Positions 1 to 8,111 of a stretch of DNA of 64,000 bases are shown here, piece by piece. Source of the stretch: JAEZDC01 sp036676415 (GTDB lineage Bacteria > Bacteroidota > Bacteroidia > Chitinophagales > Chitinophagaceae). Below the pieces are notes generated by a model that made no database searches, was not told the DNA's origin, and saw only the letters and a list, made by a program, of their open reading frames with translations. Location of the stretch: NCBI GenBank assembly GCA_036676415.1, contig JAKFCX010000055.1, positions 1 to 64,000 on the forward strand, written 5' to 3'. Numbering within the stretch: position 1 is the stretch's first letter; each line of letters opens with the position of its first letter. The translations under genes were made by a program, and so were the position numbers.

Positions 1-1
1 T

Positions 2-952
2 CTCTCCTATTTTGAATACAATGCTGTTATCCAGGAGATATCAAAAGTTTGTGGCTCTATTGGGCTAAGTCTGGCTGCACATAATTCTCTTTGTACCGGT
101 CATATCATGAACTTCGGAACAGAAGAACAGAAAAGAAAGTATCTTCCAAAACTTGCTACTGCAGAATTTATCGGTGCCTGGGGATTAACAGAACCTAACA
201 CCGGAAGTGATGCAGGCAATATGAAAACCGTTGCTACAAAAGATGGTGACGAATGGGTTTTAAACGGAACAAAAAGCTGGATCACCCACGGTAAAAGTGG
301 TGATGTAGCTGTGGTTATTTGCAGAACTGGTGAACCAAGAAAAAGCAGTAACTCAACTGCTTTTATTGTTGAAAGAGGAACAGCAGGTTTTAATGCTGGC
401 AAAAAAGAAAACAAGCTTGGTATGAGGGCAAGCGAAACTGCAGAAATGGTCTTCGATAATTGCAGAATACCGGATGCCAACCGTTTAGGAGAAGTAGGTG
501 ACGGTTTCAGGCAGGCAATGAAAATATTAGATGGCGGCAGAATTTCTATCGCTGCACTATCAGCCGGAATTGCCAAAGGTGCTTATGAAGCTGCATTGCA
601 GTATTCGAAAGAGAGACACCAGTTCGATCAACCAATATCAAACTTCCAGGGCATCAGTTTTAAGTTAGCAGACATGGCTACAGATATCATGGCTTCAGAT
701 CTACTTATCTGGCAGGCCTGTGATCTGAAGAACAGGGGCATGAAGATGACCAAGGAGTCTGCTATGGCTAAATATTATGCTAGTGAAGTAGCTGTGAGAG
801 TAGCCAATGATGCGGTGCAAATATTCGGAGGTTATGGTTACACAAAAGATTTCCCGGTAGAAAAACATTATCGTGATGCAAAACTTTGCACCATTGGTGA
901 AGGCACTTCGGAGATCCAGAAATTAGTTATCGCAAGAGACGTACTTCAATAA
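2..952 (+). CDS. Acyl-CoA dehydrogenase, C-terminal part (5' end outside window)
   Basis: The frame is open from base 2, so the protein starts before the window and 316 residues are visible. It belongs to the acyl-CoA dehydrogenase flavoprotein family, which oxidises acyl-CoA to enoyl-CoA and passes electrons to ETF. Visible marks are the middle-domain motif WGLTEPNTGSDAG (FAD and substrate contacts) and, near the end, GEGTSEIQ, whose first Glu sits where short-chain and branched-chain acyl-CoA dehydrogenases carry the catalytic base. The C-terminal helical domain is complete. The internal Met at base 107 is not the true start, because family sequence continues upstream of it. Substrate chain length cannot be read from the sequence. 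The stop codon overlaps the first arm of a 33-bp palindrome. Confidence 0.93.
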   Translation, partial: LSYFEYNAVIQEISKVCGSIGLSLAAHNSLCTGHIMNFGTEEQKRKYLPKLATAEFIGAWGLTEPNTGSDAGNMKTVATKDGDEWVLNGTKSWITHGKSGDVAVVICRTGEPRKSSNSTAFIVERGTAGFNAGKKENKLGMRASETAEMVFDNCRIPDANRLGEVGDGFRQAMKILDGGRISIAALSAGIAKGAYEAALQYSKERHQFDQPISNFQGISFKLADMATDIMASDLLIWQACDLKNRGMKMTKESAMAKYYASEVAVRVANDAVQIFGGYGYTKDFPVEKHYRDAKLCTIGEGTSEIQKLVIARDVLQ

Positions 953-984
953 ACTTTTCCAAAGTTTTGAACTTTGGAAAAGTT
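952..984. repeat. 33-bp palindrome, copy 1
   Basis: AACTTTTCCAAAGTT (952-966), a 3-nt loop, then its exact reverse complement AACTTTGGAAAAGTT (970-984). The same arms with a different 3-nt loop recur at 39563-39595. The first arm shares two bases with the stop codon of the acyl-CoA dehydrogenase. It could fold into a 15-bp hairpin in RNA but has no clean T-run after it. Confidence 0.85.
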
Positions 985-992
985 ATTTATTA

Positions 993-1023
993 AAAATGTT
1001 CCGTTTTTTCGACGGAACATTTT
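993..1023. terminator. Bidirectional terminator hairpin
   Basis: Arms AAAATGTTCCGT (993-1004) and ACGGAACATTTT (1012-1023) are fully complementary across a 7-nt loop and A/T-rich on both sides. It lies between the convergent acyl-CoA dehydrogenase and the 51-residue gene on the minus strand, so it can serve both. Confidence 0.75.
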
Positions 1024-1027
1024 CTTT

Positions 1028-1183
1028 TTAGTTATCACCTCCGGCTCCAAACAGTTGATCAACTGCTCCGGCCATCATCGGAAATTTCTCTTTTACAAAA
1101 TTGGCTACAGCTTCAATAGATTTTTTTGCCTGTTCAGGTGTAACCCCTGCTTCTGATGATACACGATCAATAAGTTCCTGCAT
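1028..1183 (-). CDS. Small conserved-looking protein, 51 residues
   Basis: ATG at 1183 opens a 51-codon frame ending in TAA at 1028. The product begins MQELIDRVSSEAGVTPEQAK and ends in a Gly-rich tail (FGAGGDN). The middle is an amphipathic helix followed by KEKFPMMAGAVDQLF. The helix-Gly pattern resembles small DUF2267/DUF2780-like proteins of Bacteroidota, but I do not recognise a named function. Support for it being real: the frame fills the space between two terminator hairpins, and the reverse-strand reading is more protein-like than the overlapping plus-strand frame. No signal peptide or membrane segment is visible. Confidence 0.6.
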   Translation of the reverse strand: MQELIDRVSSEAGVTPEQAKKSIEAVANFVKEKFPMMAGAVDQLFGAGGDN

Positions 1184-1237
1184 GATTTAATATTTAAAAT
1201 GATTGTAAACCAGCTTCAAAATTACTATGAACTTTAC

Positions 1238-1256
1238 TTGTGTCACTCACTTGTAC
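1238..1256 (-). repeat. Modular intergenic repeat, copy a (GTGAGTGACA core)
   Basis: Reads TTGTGTCACTCACTTGTAC on the plus strand, the reverse orientation of the family defined by GTACAAG at one end and CAACGAAG at the other. Flanking bases (ACTTTAC before, GTTC after) also resemble other copies. It lies between the 51-residue gene and clpX. Confidence 0.75.
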
Positions 1257-1275
1257 GTTCAGTATTCTATTCAAC

Positions 1276-1306
1276 AAAAAAGCGACCATTATTTGATCGC
1301 TTTTTT
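1276..1306 (-). terminator. clpX terminator
   Basis: AAAAAAGCGA (1276-1285) pairs with TCGCTTTTTT (1297-1306). Read on the minus strand, the stem ends in a T-run, 20 nt after the clpX stop. Confidence 0.75.
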
Positions 1307-1325
1307 ACAATATTCAAATCTTGAT

Positions 1326-2558
1326 TTAAGCTACTTTCAAATGACTGAGTTTGCTCTTATCAAACATACCCATTGCATAATCCATTGTAACATGGAGGCT
1401 CTTTTGTCCTGTTCCTGGCAGCTCAAACATTGCATCGGTTAGAATGCTTTCGCAAATACTTCTCAAGCCTCTTGCACCCAATTTATACTCAAGTGCTTTA
1501 GACACCATGAAGTCCAGGACTTCGCCATCAAGTGTTAGATGAATTCCCTCCAGTTCAAACAATTTTGTGTATTGCTTCAACAGTGAATTCTTAGGCTCAG
1601 TAAGGATGTTACGTAATGTTTCTGCATCCAAAGGATTCAGGTGTGTAACAACCGGTAAACGTCCTAGTAACTCAGGTATCAAACCAAAGCTTTTCAGATC
1701 CTGAGCATTGATGAACTCCAGCAAATGCTTACGCTGTGTTTCCTGTTTTTCTTTATTGGTAAATCCAATGGCGTTGGTGTTAATTCTACGGCTGATAATC
1801 TTATCAACTCCGTCAAAAGCACCACCACAGATAAACAGTATATTCCGGGTATCGACTTTTATCATCTTTTGCTCAGGATGTTTTCTTCCACCTTGTGGCG
1901 GAACCAGCACTTCTGTTCCCTCGAGCATTTTCAATAAACCCTGTTGAACACCTTCACCACTTACATCTCTTGTAATTGACGGGTTGTCTCCTTTACGGGC
2001 AATTTTATCTATCTCATCAATGTAAACGATTCCTCTTTCTGCTGCTGCAACATCATAGTTACAGTTCTGCAATAACCTGGTGAGCATGCTTTCAACATCT
2101 TCACCCACATAACCAGCTTCTGTAAATACAGTGGCATCAACAATTGCAAAAGGAACATTCAGCAAACGTGCAATGGTTTTGGCAAGTAAGGTTTTACCCG
2201 TACCTGTTTCACCCACCATGATAATATTGCTCTTTTCAATTTCAACATCATCGGTTTGCTGCTTATGTGTAATTCTTTTGTAGTGATTGTAAACCGCTAC
2301 TGAAAGAACTTTCTTAGCATCTTCCTGTCCTATCACATATTCATCAAGAAAAGTCTTTAGTTCAATAGGTCTTTTAATGGTGAATTTGAACTGGCTTGAT
2401 GTAGTTTCCTGCTTTACCTGCAGCTCCTGGGCTATAATCTCCTGGGCATGTTCTACACAATTCTCACAGATATGGCCTTCCTGTCCGGCAATGAGGATCT
2501 TCACCTCATCACGGCTTCTTCCGCAAAATGAACAATGTAAATGTGTTTGTTTAGCCAT
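1326..2558 (-). CDS. clpX: ATP-dependent Clp protease ATP-binding subunit ClpX
   Basis: 410 residues, the usual ClpX length. It is the AAA+ unfoldase that feeds substrates into the ClpP chamber. The N-terminal zinc-binding domain has the four Cys at 9, 12, 31 and 34. Walker A is GETGTGKT (116-123), the pore loop GYVG is at 149-152, Walker B IVYIDEID is around 177-184, the RKH loop is at 226-228, and the ClpP-docking IGF loop is at 265-267. ATG at 2558 places the zinc finger correctly. The 122-bp gap from the upstream clpP holds two TAnnTTTG boxes, so clpX probably has its own promoter besides read-through. Intact IGF supports pairing with one or both adjacent ClpPs. Confidence 0.98.
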   Translation of the reverse strand: MAKQTHLHCSFCGRSRDEVKILIAGQEGHICENCVEHAQEIIAQELQVKQETTSSQFKFTIKRPIELKTFLDEYVIGQEDAKKVLSVAVYNHYKRITHKQQTDDVEIEKSNIIMVGETGTGKTLLAKTIARLLNVPFAIVDATVFTEAGYVGEDVESMLTRLLQNCNYDVAAAERGIVYIDEIDKIARKGDNPSITRDVSGEGVQQGLLKMLEGTEVLVPPQGGRKHPEQKMIKVDTRNILFICGGAFDGVDKIISRRINTNAIGFTNKEKQETQRKHLLEFINAQDLKSFGLIPELLGRLPVVTHLNPLDAETLRNILTEPKNSLLKQYTKLFELEGIHLTLDGEVLDFMVSKALEYKLGARGLRSICESILTDAMFELPGTGQKSLHVTMDYAMGMFDKSKLSHLKVA

Positions 2559-2585
2559 ATCGTTAGTTAATCAAGGGATGTATTT

Positions 2586-2610
2586 CAAACTTAAATGAGC
2601 TACAAATCTA
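2586..2610 (-). promoter_or_regulatory. Two -7 boxes upstream of clpX
   Basis: On the minus strand TAGATTTG (2603-2610) and TAAGTTTG (2586-2593) both match TAnnTTTG, about 30-50 nt before the clpX ATG. No clear -33 TTG was found at the usual spacing. Confidence 0.45.
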
Positions 2611-2680
2611 ATAATCTGTTGCACCATTCATCCTTAAATCAGGTTAAATAACGCTGATTTAGCGGAAAAACTTACAAAAG

Positions 2681-3334
2681 TCAGATCTTATCCACGATTC
2701 CATCAACGATTCCGTACTTGATAGCCATATCAGCATCCATCCAGTAATCACGGTCAAAATCTTTCAGCACCTTCTCGATCGTTTGGCCACAATTTTCAGC
2801 TAATATCTTAGCACCCAATAGTTTAGTTTTCTCCATTTGTTCTGCCTGAATTTCAATATCGGCTGAGGTGGCTCTTAAATAACCACCCAAACTTGGCTGG
2901 TGAATCATCACTTCTCCATGAGGATAAATGAATCTCCTGCCCTTTTCACCAACACTCAATAATATGGAACCCATACTGGCCGCTAATCCCATACAAATGG
3001 TAGAAACAGGTGATTTTATCAACTTAATCGTATCATAAATAACCATTCCACTGGTTACTACTCCTCCTGGACTATTAATATAGAACTTGATCTCTTCACC
3101 TGGTTTATCTGCATCAAGCAGCAAAAGTTTACTCACAACTTCTCTTGCAGACCTGTCTTCCACAGCACCCCACAAATAAACAGAACGGCTTTTAAGAAAA
3201 AGCTGCTCCATTTTTTTTAAAATATAAGGAGAATGATCTTCTTTAGGAGGTTTTGCTTCATCATGATCTGGCTCTTCATCACCTTCACCTTCTTCAAAAA
3301 ACGGGTTCTTGTACAATAAATTCATGTCAATCAT
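2681..3334 (-). CDS. clpP: ATP-dependent Clp protease proteolytic subunit (paralogue with acidic N-terminus)
   Basis: 217 residues. Serine peptidase of family S14 that forms the ClpP chamber. The catalytic triad is readable: Ser120 in GLAASMGS, His145 in MIHQP, and Asp192 in KDFDRDYWM. Compared with its neighbour it carries about 38 extra N-terminal residues rich in Glu, Asp and Pro, before the ClpP fold starts at about YILKKMEQLF. Met4 (3325) is an alternative start. It lies 11 bp downstream of the other clpP and is surely co-transcribed with it. The acidic extension could sit in the axial gate and alter ClpX docking or substrate entry; that is inference. Confidence 0.95.
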   Translation of the reverse strand: MIDMNLLYKNPFFEEGEGDEEPDHDEAKPPKEDHSPYILKKMEQLFLKSRSVYLWGAVEDRSAREVVSKLLLLDADKPGEEIKFYINSPGGVVTSGMVIYDTIKLIKSPVSTICMGLAASMGSILLSVGEKGRRFIYPHGEVMIHQPSLGGYLRATSADIEIQAEQMEKTKLLGAKILAENCGQTIEKVLKDFDRDYWMDADMAIKYGIVDGIVDKI

Positions 3335-3345
3335 TTTATCAGTCT

Positions 3346-4044
3346 TTATAAGGTTGATTTTTTTTCTTTTTTGGGATTGGTAAATAAAACTTCATCTACT
3401 ATTCCATACTCTTTAGCCACTTCTGCACTCATCCAAAAATCACGGTCACAATCCAATGCCACCTGCTCTACTGGTTTTCCTGAATGATGAGAAATGATCT
3501 CGTATAATTCATGTTTTATCTTCCTGATCTCTCTTGCTGTGATCTGGATGTCACTTGCCTGCCCACCAATTGCACCACTTGGCTGGTGTAACATGATACG
3601 GCTATGCTTCAAGGCTGTTCTTTTTTTGGGAGCTCCTGCACACAGCAAAACCGCTCCCATACTTGCAGCCATACCTGTACAAATCGTGGCTACATCGGGG
3701 TTAATGAATTGCATGGTATCATAAATACCGAGTCCTGCATAAACACTTCCACCAGGACTGTTCAGGTACATCTGGATGTCTCTGGTTCTGTCGGTACTTT
3801 CAAGGAACAACATCTGTGCTGTTACAATATTGGCCACGTAATCGTTCACCGCTTCACCCATAAAAATGATCCTGTCCATCATCAATCGGCTGAATACGTC
3901 CATACTGGCCACATTCATTGGTCTCTCTTCGATGATATAGGGAGTAAGATTTGAAACCTGGTGCCTGGTTACATTCTGAACCGTAGCACTACTGATTCCA
4001 ACGTGCTTCACTGCATATTTTTCGAACTCTTTTCCAAAATCCAT
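3346..4044 (-). CDS. clpP: ATP-dependent Clp protease proteolytic subunit
   Basis: 232 residues from ATG 4044. Longer in-frame starts would add 62 residues without family character. Family S14 ClpP. The triad is complete: Ser128 in GMAASMG, His153 in MLHQP and Asp198 in LDCDRDFWM. The sequence IEERPMNVASMDVFSRL before the core is the typical ClpP axial-loop region. It is first in the clpP-clpP-clpX cluster. No TAnnTTTG box was found in the 130 bp upstream. Two catalytically complete ClpPs side by side suggest mixed or alternative ClpP rings. Confidence 0.96.
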   Translation of the reverse strand: MDFGKEFEKYAVKHVGISSATVQNVTRHQVSNLTPYIIEERPMNVASMDVFSRLMMDRIIFMGEAVNDYVANIVTAQMLFLESTDRTRDIQMYLNSPGGSVYAGLGIYDTMQFINPDVATICTGMAASMGAVLLCAGAPKKRTALKHSRIMLHQPSGAIGGQASDIQITAREIRKIKHELYEIISHHSGKPVEQVALDCDRDFWMSAEVAKEYGIVDEVLFTNPKKEKKSTL

Positions 4045-4169
4045 AGTGTGTATTTTACTCGTTGAAGGTAAGAGATTTAGATATAAGATAGATTGATACT
4101 CAAATACTGTGCAAAGCAACAAAGAAGACAAAATTTCACCTGTGGGTTTTAAATATCTGCCATAAAAAG

Positions 4170-4177
4170 TAAATTTG
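4170..4177 (+). promoter_or_regulatory. -7 box for the Uma2-family gene
   Basis: TAAATTTG, a perfect TAnnTTTG, ends only 3 nt before ATG 4181. The transcript would be leaderless or nearly so. Confidence 0.45.
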
Positions 4178-4180
4178 GGT

Positions 4181-4780
4181 ATGCATGATGTAAGAGAACC
4201 GGCTGTTGCATACGGTAAAACACAACTCACAGAAGTGGAATATTTATCATTTGAGAAAGCATCTCAAACCAAACATGAATATTACAAGGGTGAGATTTTT
4301 GCCATGAGCGGAGCTGGTAGAAGGCATAATATCATTTTTTCGAACCTATTTGGGCAATTAGCGTATAACCTCAAAGGCAAATTCTGTCAGCCATTCGGCA
4401 GTGATATGAGGCTGCATATTCCTGAAAACACTTTATATACTTATCCCGACATAACAATTTATTGTGGTGATGTAAACTCATCTGAAAAGGATGAGGATAC
4501 AGCTATTTTACCAACCGTAGTAATCGAAATTCTTTCGCCGTCTACCAAAGAATATGATCGGGGAACAAAGTTTAAATTGTACAGAGGTATACCATCGCTT
4601 AAAGAATATATTTTGATTGATACCGAAATGATTAATGTGGAGATATTTACTCTCACAGCCAATAACACCTGGCAATTGAATGAACTAAAAGACCTGAACG
4701 ATAGCTTAACTATTCAAACCGTAGATTTTACTGTATCACTGGCTGATATCCACGAAGGAACAAAGCTTGCCATAAAATAA
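4181..4780 (+). CDS. Uma2 family (DUF820) restriction-endonuclease-like protein
   Basis: 199 residues. The family has a PD-(D/E)XK-type fold. Visible are YYKGEIFAMSGAGRRHN near the N-terminus, PDITIYCG around residue 90, and VVIEILSPSTKEYDRGTKF with the family-typical E-x-L-S-x-x-T and downstream Lys. Its biological role is unknown; members are abundant and often multi-copy. ATG 4181 was chosen over a TTG six bases upstream because TAAATTTG overlaps that TTG. The gene points opposite to tig and clpP and splits a proteostasis cluster that is otherwise on one strand, which suggests insertion. No adjacent transposase or direct repeat was seen. Confidence 0.88.
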   Translation: MHDVREPAVAYGKTQLTEVEYLSFEKASQTKHEYYKGEIFAMSGAGRRHNIIFSNLFGQLAYNLKGKFCQPFGSDMRLHIPENTLYTYPDITIYCGDVNSSEKDEDTAILPTVVIEILSPSTKEYDRGTKFKLYRGIPSLKEYILIDTEMINVEIFTLTANNTWQLNELKDLNDSLTIQTVDFTVSLADIHEGTKLAIK

Positions 4781-4805
4781 AAAGCCTTTCGATTGAAAGG
4801 CTTTT
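4780..4805. terminator. Bidirectional terminator between Uma2 gene and tig
   Basis: AAAAGCCTTTC (4780-4790) pairs perfectly with GAAAGGCTTTT (4795-4805) across a 4-nt loop. The A/T-rich ends act in both directions, and the two flanking genes are convergent. Confidence 0.85.
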
Positions 4806-4810
4806 AAATC

Positions 4811-6169
4811 TTAGTGGTGATGGTGATGCAGTTTTTCAGCAAATGCTTCAGCACTTATTTCCTGCTCTGTGGCTTGTGCCTGTGATTCCAAAGCGGCAAA
4901 TAATTTTTCTGTGCTGATGCGATGGTAGCTATCCTCAACATATTTCTGATCTTTCATCATTTTGTTAAGATAATCTTCCATCCATGGCTGATCTTCACCA
5001 AATGTGTTCATGCCCATGTAGCCAAACAATTGCTGCTTGGCAAATGACTTAATATCTTCAGGAGTTACTTCAATTTTATTGTCTGTAATCAATTTTGAAC
5101 TGATTAGTGTCCACTTTAATTGATTGGCAAAAGATGGATATTCCGCTTCTGCCTCTTCTGCAGATTTTGGCTTTTCCCCACCGGTTTGCAACCATTTTTT
5201 CAGAAAGCTTTCAGGGAAATCGAGTTGAGTATGATCTACTAATATATGGTAGATCTGATCGTGAACCTGGTTACGAGCCTGCTGTTCGTAATATTTCTCT
5301 ATTTCAGCTTTCAATGTGTTTCTGAAATCAGCTTCGTTATTTATTTCGTTAGCAGGATAAACCGCTTTGAAAAAATCTTCGTTTAATTCAGCTTTTTCTA
5401 CATGACCAACTTTAGTCACTTCTAATTTGAATGATTTAGATGCCGCATCTTCAACTGCTACGCCAAGGTCGGCAGCAATTGTTGCTCTTTCCTTTTCATT
5501 GAATGCTTCACCTAAATTGATCACCAAAGAATCGTCTTTCTTTAAACCAATGAGTTTTGGACGAACAGCTTCAGAAAAATATTTAACCAGTACCGAGTTA
5601 TCTTTCTTAATACCACCTTCTACTTCATTTCCGGCAGCATCTACTTCAATGAAATTTACATTCAGCACATTCTCATCATTTTCTACGACTTCGGGTTCAG
5701 TCATCTTACCATGACGAGTCTGTAAACGAGTGATCTCTTCGTTCACCATTTCGTCGGTAACGACCACTTTGTATTTTGTAACCTTCAGGTCATTTGCATT
5801 GATGTTGATCTCAGGCTTTAATCCAACTTCAAAAGCAAAAGAATATTCATCAGGATTATTCATATCCACCTGGTTCATATCAAAATCCATTGGAAGTGGC
5901 TGAGCAAAAATATCAAGCTGCTCTTTACCCAGGTAGGCATTCATTTCTTTATCAATTGCACGAAGCACTTCATCAGTAAAAGCACTTTGACCGTACATTT
6001 TCTTCACTAAACTTGCAGGCACCATTCCTTTTCTAAAACCAGGAATATTTGCTGTTTTTGCGTACGTCTTCAGGCTCTTTTCAAAAGCTGGCAGGTAATC
6101 TTCTTTTGACAGCTTTACGGTGAGTTTATCATTTAACAGACCGATATTTTCTCTTGTAATTGTAGCCAT
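4811..6169 (-). CDS. tig: Trigger factor (ribosome-associated chaperone)
   Basis: 452 residues. It binds at the ribosomal exit tunnel and shields nascent chains. The N-terminal ribosome-binding signature GFRKGMVP is at about residues 44-51. The middle segment corresponds to the FKBP-like domain but its catalytic residues look poorly conserved, so isomerase activity is doubtful. The C-terminal helical chaperone arms follow. The last five residues are His (KLHHHHH), an encoded poly-His tail before TAA. A TAnnTTTG box lies about 25 nt upstream of ATG 6169. It precedes the clp cluster, as is common, but is separated from it here by the opposite-strand Uma2 gene. Confidence 0.96.
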   Translation of the reverse strand: MATITRENIGLLNDKLTVKLSKEDYLPAFEKSLKTYAKTANIPGFRKGMVPASLVKKMYGQSAFTDEVLRAIDKEMNAYLGKEQLDIFAQPLPMDFDMNQVDMNNPDEYSFAFEVGLKPEININANDLKVTKYKVVVTDEMVNEEITRLQTRHGKMTEPEVVENDENVLNVNFIEVDAAGNEVEGGIKKDNSVLVKYFSEAVRPKLIGLKKDDSLVINLGEAFNEKERATIAADLGVAVEDAASKSFKLEVTKVGHVEKAELNEDFFKAVYPANEINNEADFRNTLKAEIEKYYEQQARNQVHDQIYHILVDHTQLDFPESFLKKWLQTGGEKPKSAEEAEAEYPSFANQLKWTLISSKLITDNKIEVTPEDIKSFAKQQLFGYMGMNTFGEDQPWMEDYLNKMMKDQKYVEDSYHRISTEKLFAALESQAQATEQEISAEAFAEKLHHHHH

Positions 6170-6191
6170 AACTATTTTTTCTAATGGGCTG

Positions 6192-6199
6192 CAAAAGTA
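6192..6199 (-). promoter_or_regulatory. -7 box for tig
   Basis: TACTTTTG on the minus strand, 22 nt before ATG 6169. Confidence 0.5.
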
Positions 6200-6287
6200 G
6201 GTTATTGAAGATTAAATATGAAGCTGGAATTACTTTAGAAAAGGTTTTACCGTGGAAAAACCCGTTAAAATGATGTTAACCACCAAC

Positions 6288-6311
6288 AAAAAATCCCGCT
6301 TAACGCAGGAT
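6288..6311 (-). terminator. tRNA-Leu terminator
   Basis: On the minus strand ATCCTGC pairs with GCGGGAT (one G-U) and is followed by TTTTTT, 9 nt after the tRNA 3' end. Confidence 0.7.
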
Positions 6312-6319
6312 CAGATTTG

Positions 6320-6401
6320 TGCGGATGATAGGGGTCGAACCTACATGCCTTGCGGCGCTAGATCCTAAGTCTAGTGCGTCTGCCAATTTCGCCACATCCG
6401 C
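6320..6401 (-). tRNA. tRNA-Leu (anticodon UAG)
   Basis: 82-nt cloverleaf on the minus strand. The acceptor stem GCGGATG pairs with CATCCGC. The anticodon stem CTAGA/TCTAG holds the loop CTTAGGA, giving anticodon TAG for CUA codons. The extended variable arm of a class II tRNA is present, and the T loop TTCGACC is closed by a 5-bp stem with one G-U. The discriminator is A and CCA is not encoded. Confidence 0.95.
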
Positions 6402-6510
6402 TGAAGGGTTGCAAAAATAGGGGAAACTGATTAATGAAATGCTACTCTATTGCAAAATTTATACTCGTGACCTAAACAGGTGATTGCAAGAATAGAAATC
6501 GCCAAGACGT

Positions 6511-8016
6511 TTATTTTCGGACGATTTTCTTTAAAAAAGGAATATTTTGAAACTCCTTTTTTTCTGCAAATATTACTACCCCAAGAAAGACCGCAATTAA
6601 GATCAGCGACACAAAAAGGCTGAACCATATATTATCATAAAAAGATATAACACCAAGATGAAGGAAATACAAAGCCACAGCAGCCAATATGTAGCCAACC
6701 AATCTAAATAAAGCATATGGAATTGGGTAATATTTCTGACCAAGTACATAGCTAATTATCATCATAAAAGCATAGCAAGCGAATGTGGCCCATGCACTGC
6801 CTACATATCCAAACATTGGTATCCACCATAAGTTTAATACAATTGTGATAACAGCTCCGGCCAAAGTGATCCAAGCTCCGGTTAAGGTTCTGTTTGTGAG
6901 TTTATACCACACCGTAAGATTATAATATATACCGAGTAACACACTTGCCATTGCAAGTATTGGGATAATCTTTAACCCCTGGCCATACTCCTCTGCATTA
7001 TCGCCGTAACCGATATATTGTATGATTGAAAGATTGGTAACGATGGCCAGCCACATAATGCAGCAAACGATCACAAAAAATTTCATCACCCTTGCATAAG
7101 TTGAAGGAGCATTTTTTTCTTTTGCCTGGTTGAAGAAAAATGGTTCGGCACCTAAACGAAATACCTGAATAAAGATGGTTATGAGCACAGCCAGTTTGTA
7201 ATTGGCTCCAAATATTCCAAGCTGCCTTAACGCTTCTTCTCTTGGCAGATCAACAACTCGTAAATAAATAACACGGCTGAGCATTTCGTTGATCATTCCA
7301 CCGAGGCCAACAATGATGAGTGGATAGGAATATTTCATCACCTGTTTCCACAAGGCTGAGTCAAATTGGAAGCTGAAACGGAACTCTTTTAACAGCAGTA
7401 ACAGCGTAATAGCACTGGCAATAATATTGGCAATGATGTAGTAGCCTATTCCTATGGATGAATCGTAAATGCTGCTTAGAAAATGATCAGGATCGTTCTT
7501 AACCACATCAGGACAAATACCAATAAAAAAAATGATGAAAGCGATATTGAGCAGAATACTGATCACTTTAATGAATGCATACCTTCTTGGTCTTCCTTCC
7601 TGCCGAAGCTTGGCAAATGGTAACACTGCAAGTGTATCAAACAAAAGTATCCATGCTATCCACCTGATGTATTCAGGATGTTCATTCATTTCTACCAGCG
7701 ATGCGATTTCTGGTGCATAGAAATAAACTATGGCACTGAATAAAAGCGTAGTACAAACAATTGATACCATTAAAGTATTGTACAGTTTCTTTTTATCAGT
7801 TGTCTGGATGAACCTGAAGTAACTTGTTTCTAAACCGTAAGTAAAAAGGATATTGAGAAATGGTATGATGGCATACACCTGTGTTATAAAAGCTGTGCTT
7901 TCTGGTTTGTATAACCAGAATAGAAAAATGTTGGTTGCATAACCGAGAAAACGGGTTGCAATAGTTGGAACACCATACCAAAGGGTTTGCCCGGCTAATT
8001 TCCTGATTCCGCTCAA
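6511..8016 (-). CDS. Oligosaccharide flippase family (Wzx-like, MOP superfamily) membrane protein
   Basis: 501 residues, with hydrophobic segments spread over the whole length (about 14 helices expected). The N-terminus IRKLAGQTLWYGVP and the second-half polysaccharide-biosynthesis C-terminal region (LKIIPILAMASVLLGIYYNLTVWYKL) are typical of lipid-linked oligosaccharide flippases. It probably moves an undecaprenyl-linked glycan across the inner membrane; the substrate is unknown. The start codon is TTG at 8016, with a TAnnTTTG box 24 nt upstream and no better ATG nearby. No glycan gene cluster surrounds it. Confidence 0.88.
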   Translation of the reverse strand: MSGIRKLAGQTLWYGVPTIATRFLGYATNIFLFWLYKPESTAFITQVYAIIPFLNILFTYGLETSYFRFIQTTDKKKLYNTLMVSIVCTTLLFSAIVYFYAPEIASLVEMNEHPEYIRWIAWILLFDTLAVLPFAKLRQEGRPRRYAFIKVISILLNIAFIIFFIGICPDVVKNDPDHFLSSIYDSSIGIGYYIIANIIASAITLLLLLKEFRFSFQFDSALWKQVMKYSYPLIIVGLGGMINEMLSRVIYLRVVDLPREEALRQLGIFGANYKLAVLITIFIQVFRLGAEPFFFNQAKEKNAPSTYARVMKFFVIVCCIMWLAIVTNLSIIQYIGYGDNAEEYGQGLKIIPILAMASVLLGIYYNLTVWYKLTNRTLTGAWITLAGAVITIVLNLWWIPMFGYVGSAWATFACYAFMMIISYVLGQKYYPIPYALFRLVGYILAAVALYFLHLGVISFYDNIWFSLFVSLILIAVFLGVVIFAEKKEFQNIPFLKKIVRK

Positions 8017-8039
8017 GGAGAGAATGTATTGTTACTGCA

Positions 8040-8047
8040 CAAATATA
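8040..8047 (-). promoter_or_regulatory. -7 box for flippase gene
   Basis: TATATTTG on the minus strand, 24 nt upstream of the TTG start at 8016. Confidence 0.45.
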
Positions 8048-8111
8048 AACGGATGCTGATTAAATAACAGTACCACTATTTGTGAACTGAAAAGATGATA
8101 TAATTGTTGCA

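Noticed and set aside
100..576. 158-codon minus-strand open frame opposite the acyl-CoA dehydrogenase
   Set aside because: Low-complexity Ser/Pro/Leu product antisense to a clear enzyme; a shadow of its codon usage.
974..1156. Plus-strand 60-codon frame after the acyl-CoA dehydrogenase
   Set aside because: Runs through a terminator hairpin and is opposite the more protein-like 51-residue minus-strand gene.
3346..4230. Longer start for the first clpP at 4230
   Set aside because: The 62 extra residues have no ClpP character and the normal N-terminus begins at ATG 4044.
4811..4830. Poly-His end of trigger factor as a cloning-tag artefact
   Set aside because: The codons lead directly into native downstream sequence with a normal bidirectional terminator, and no vector sequence is present.
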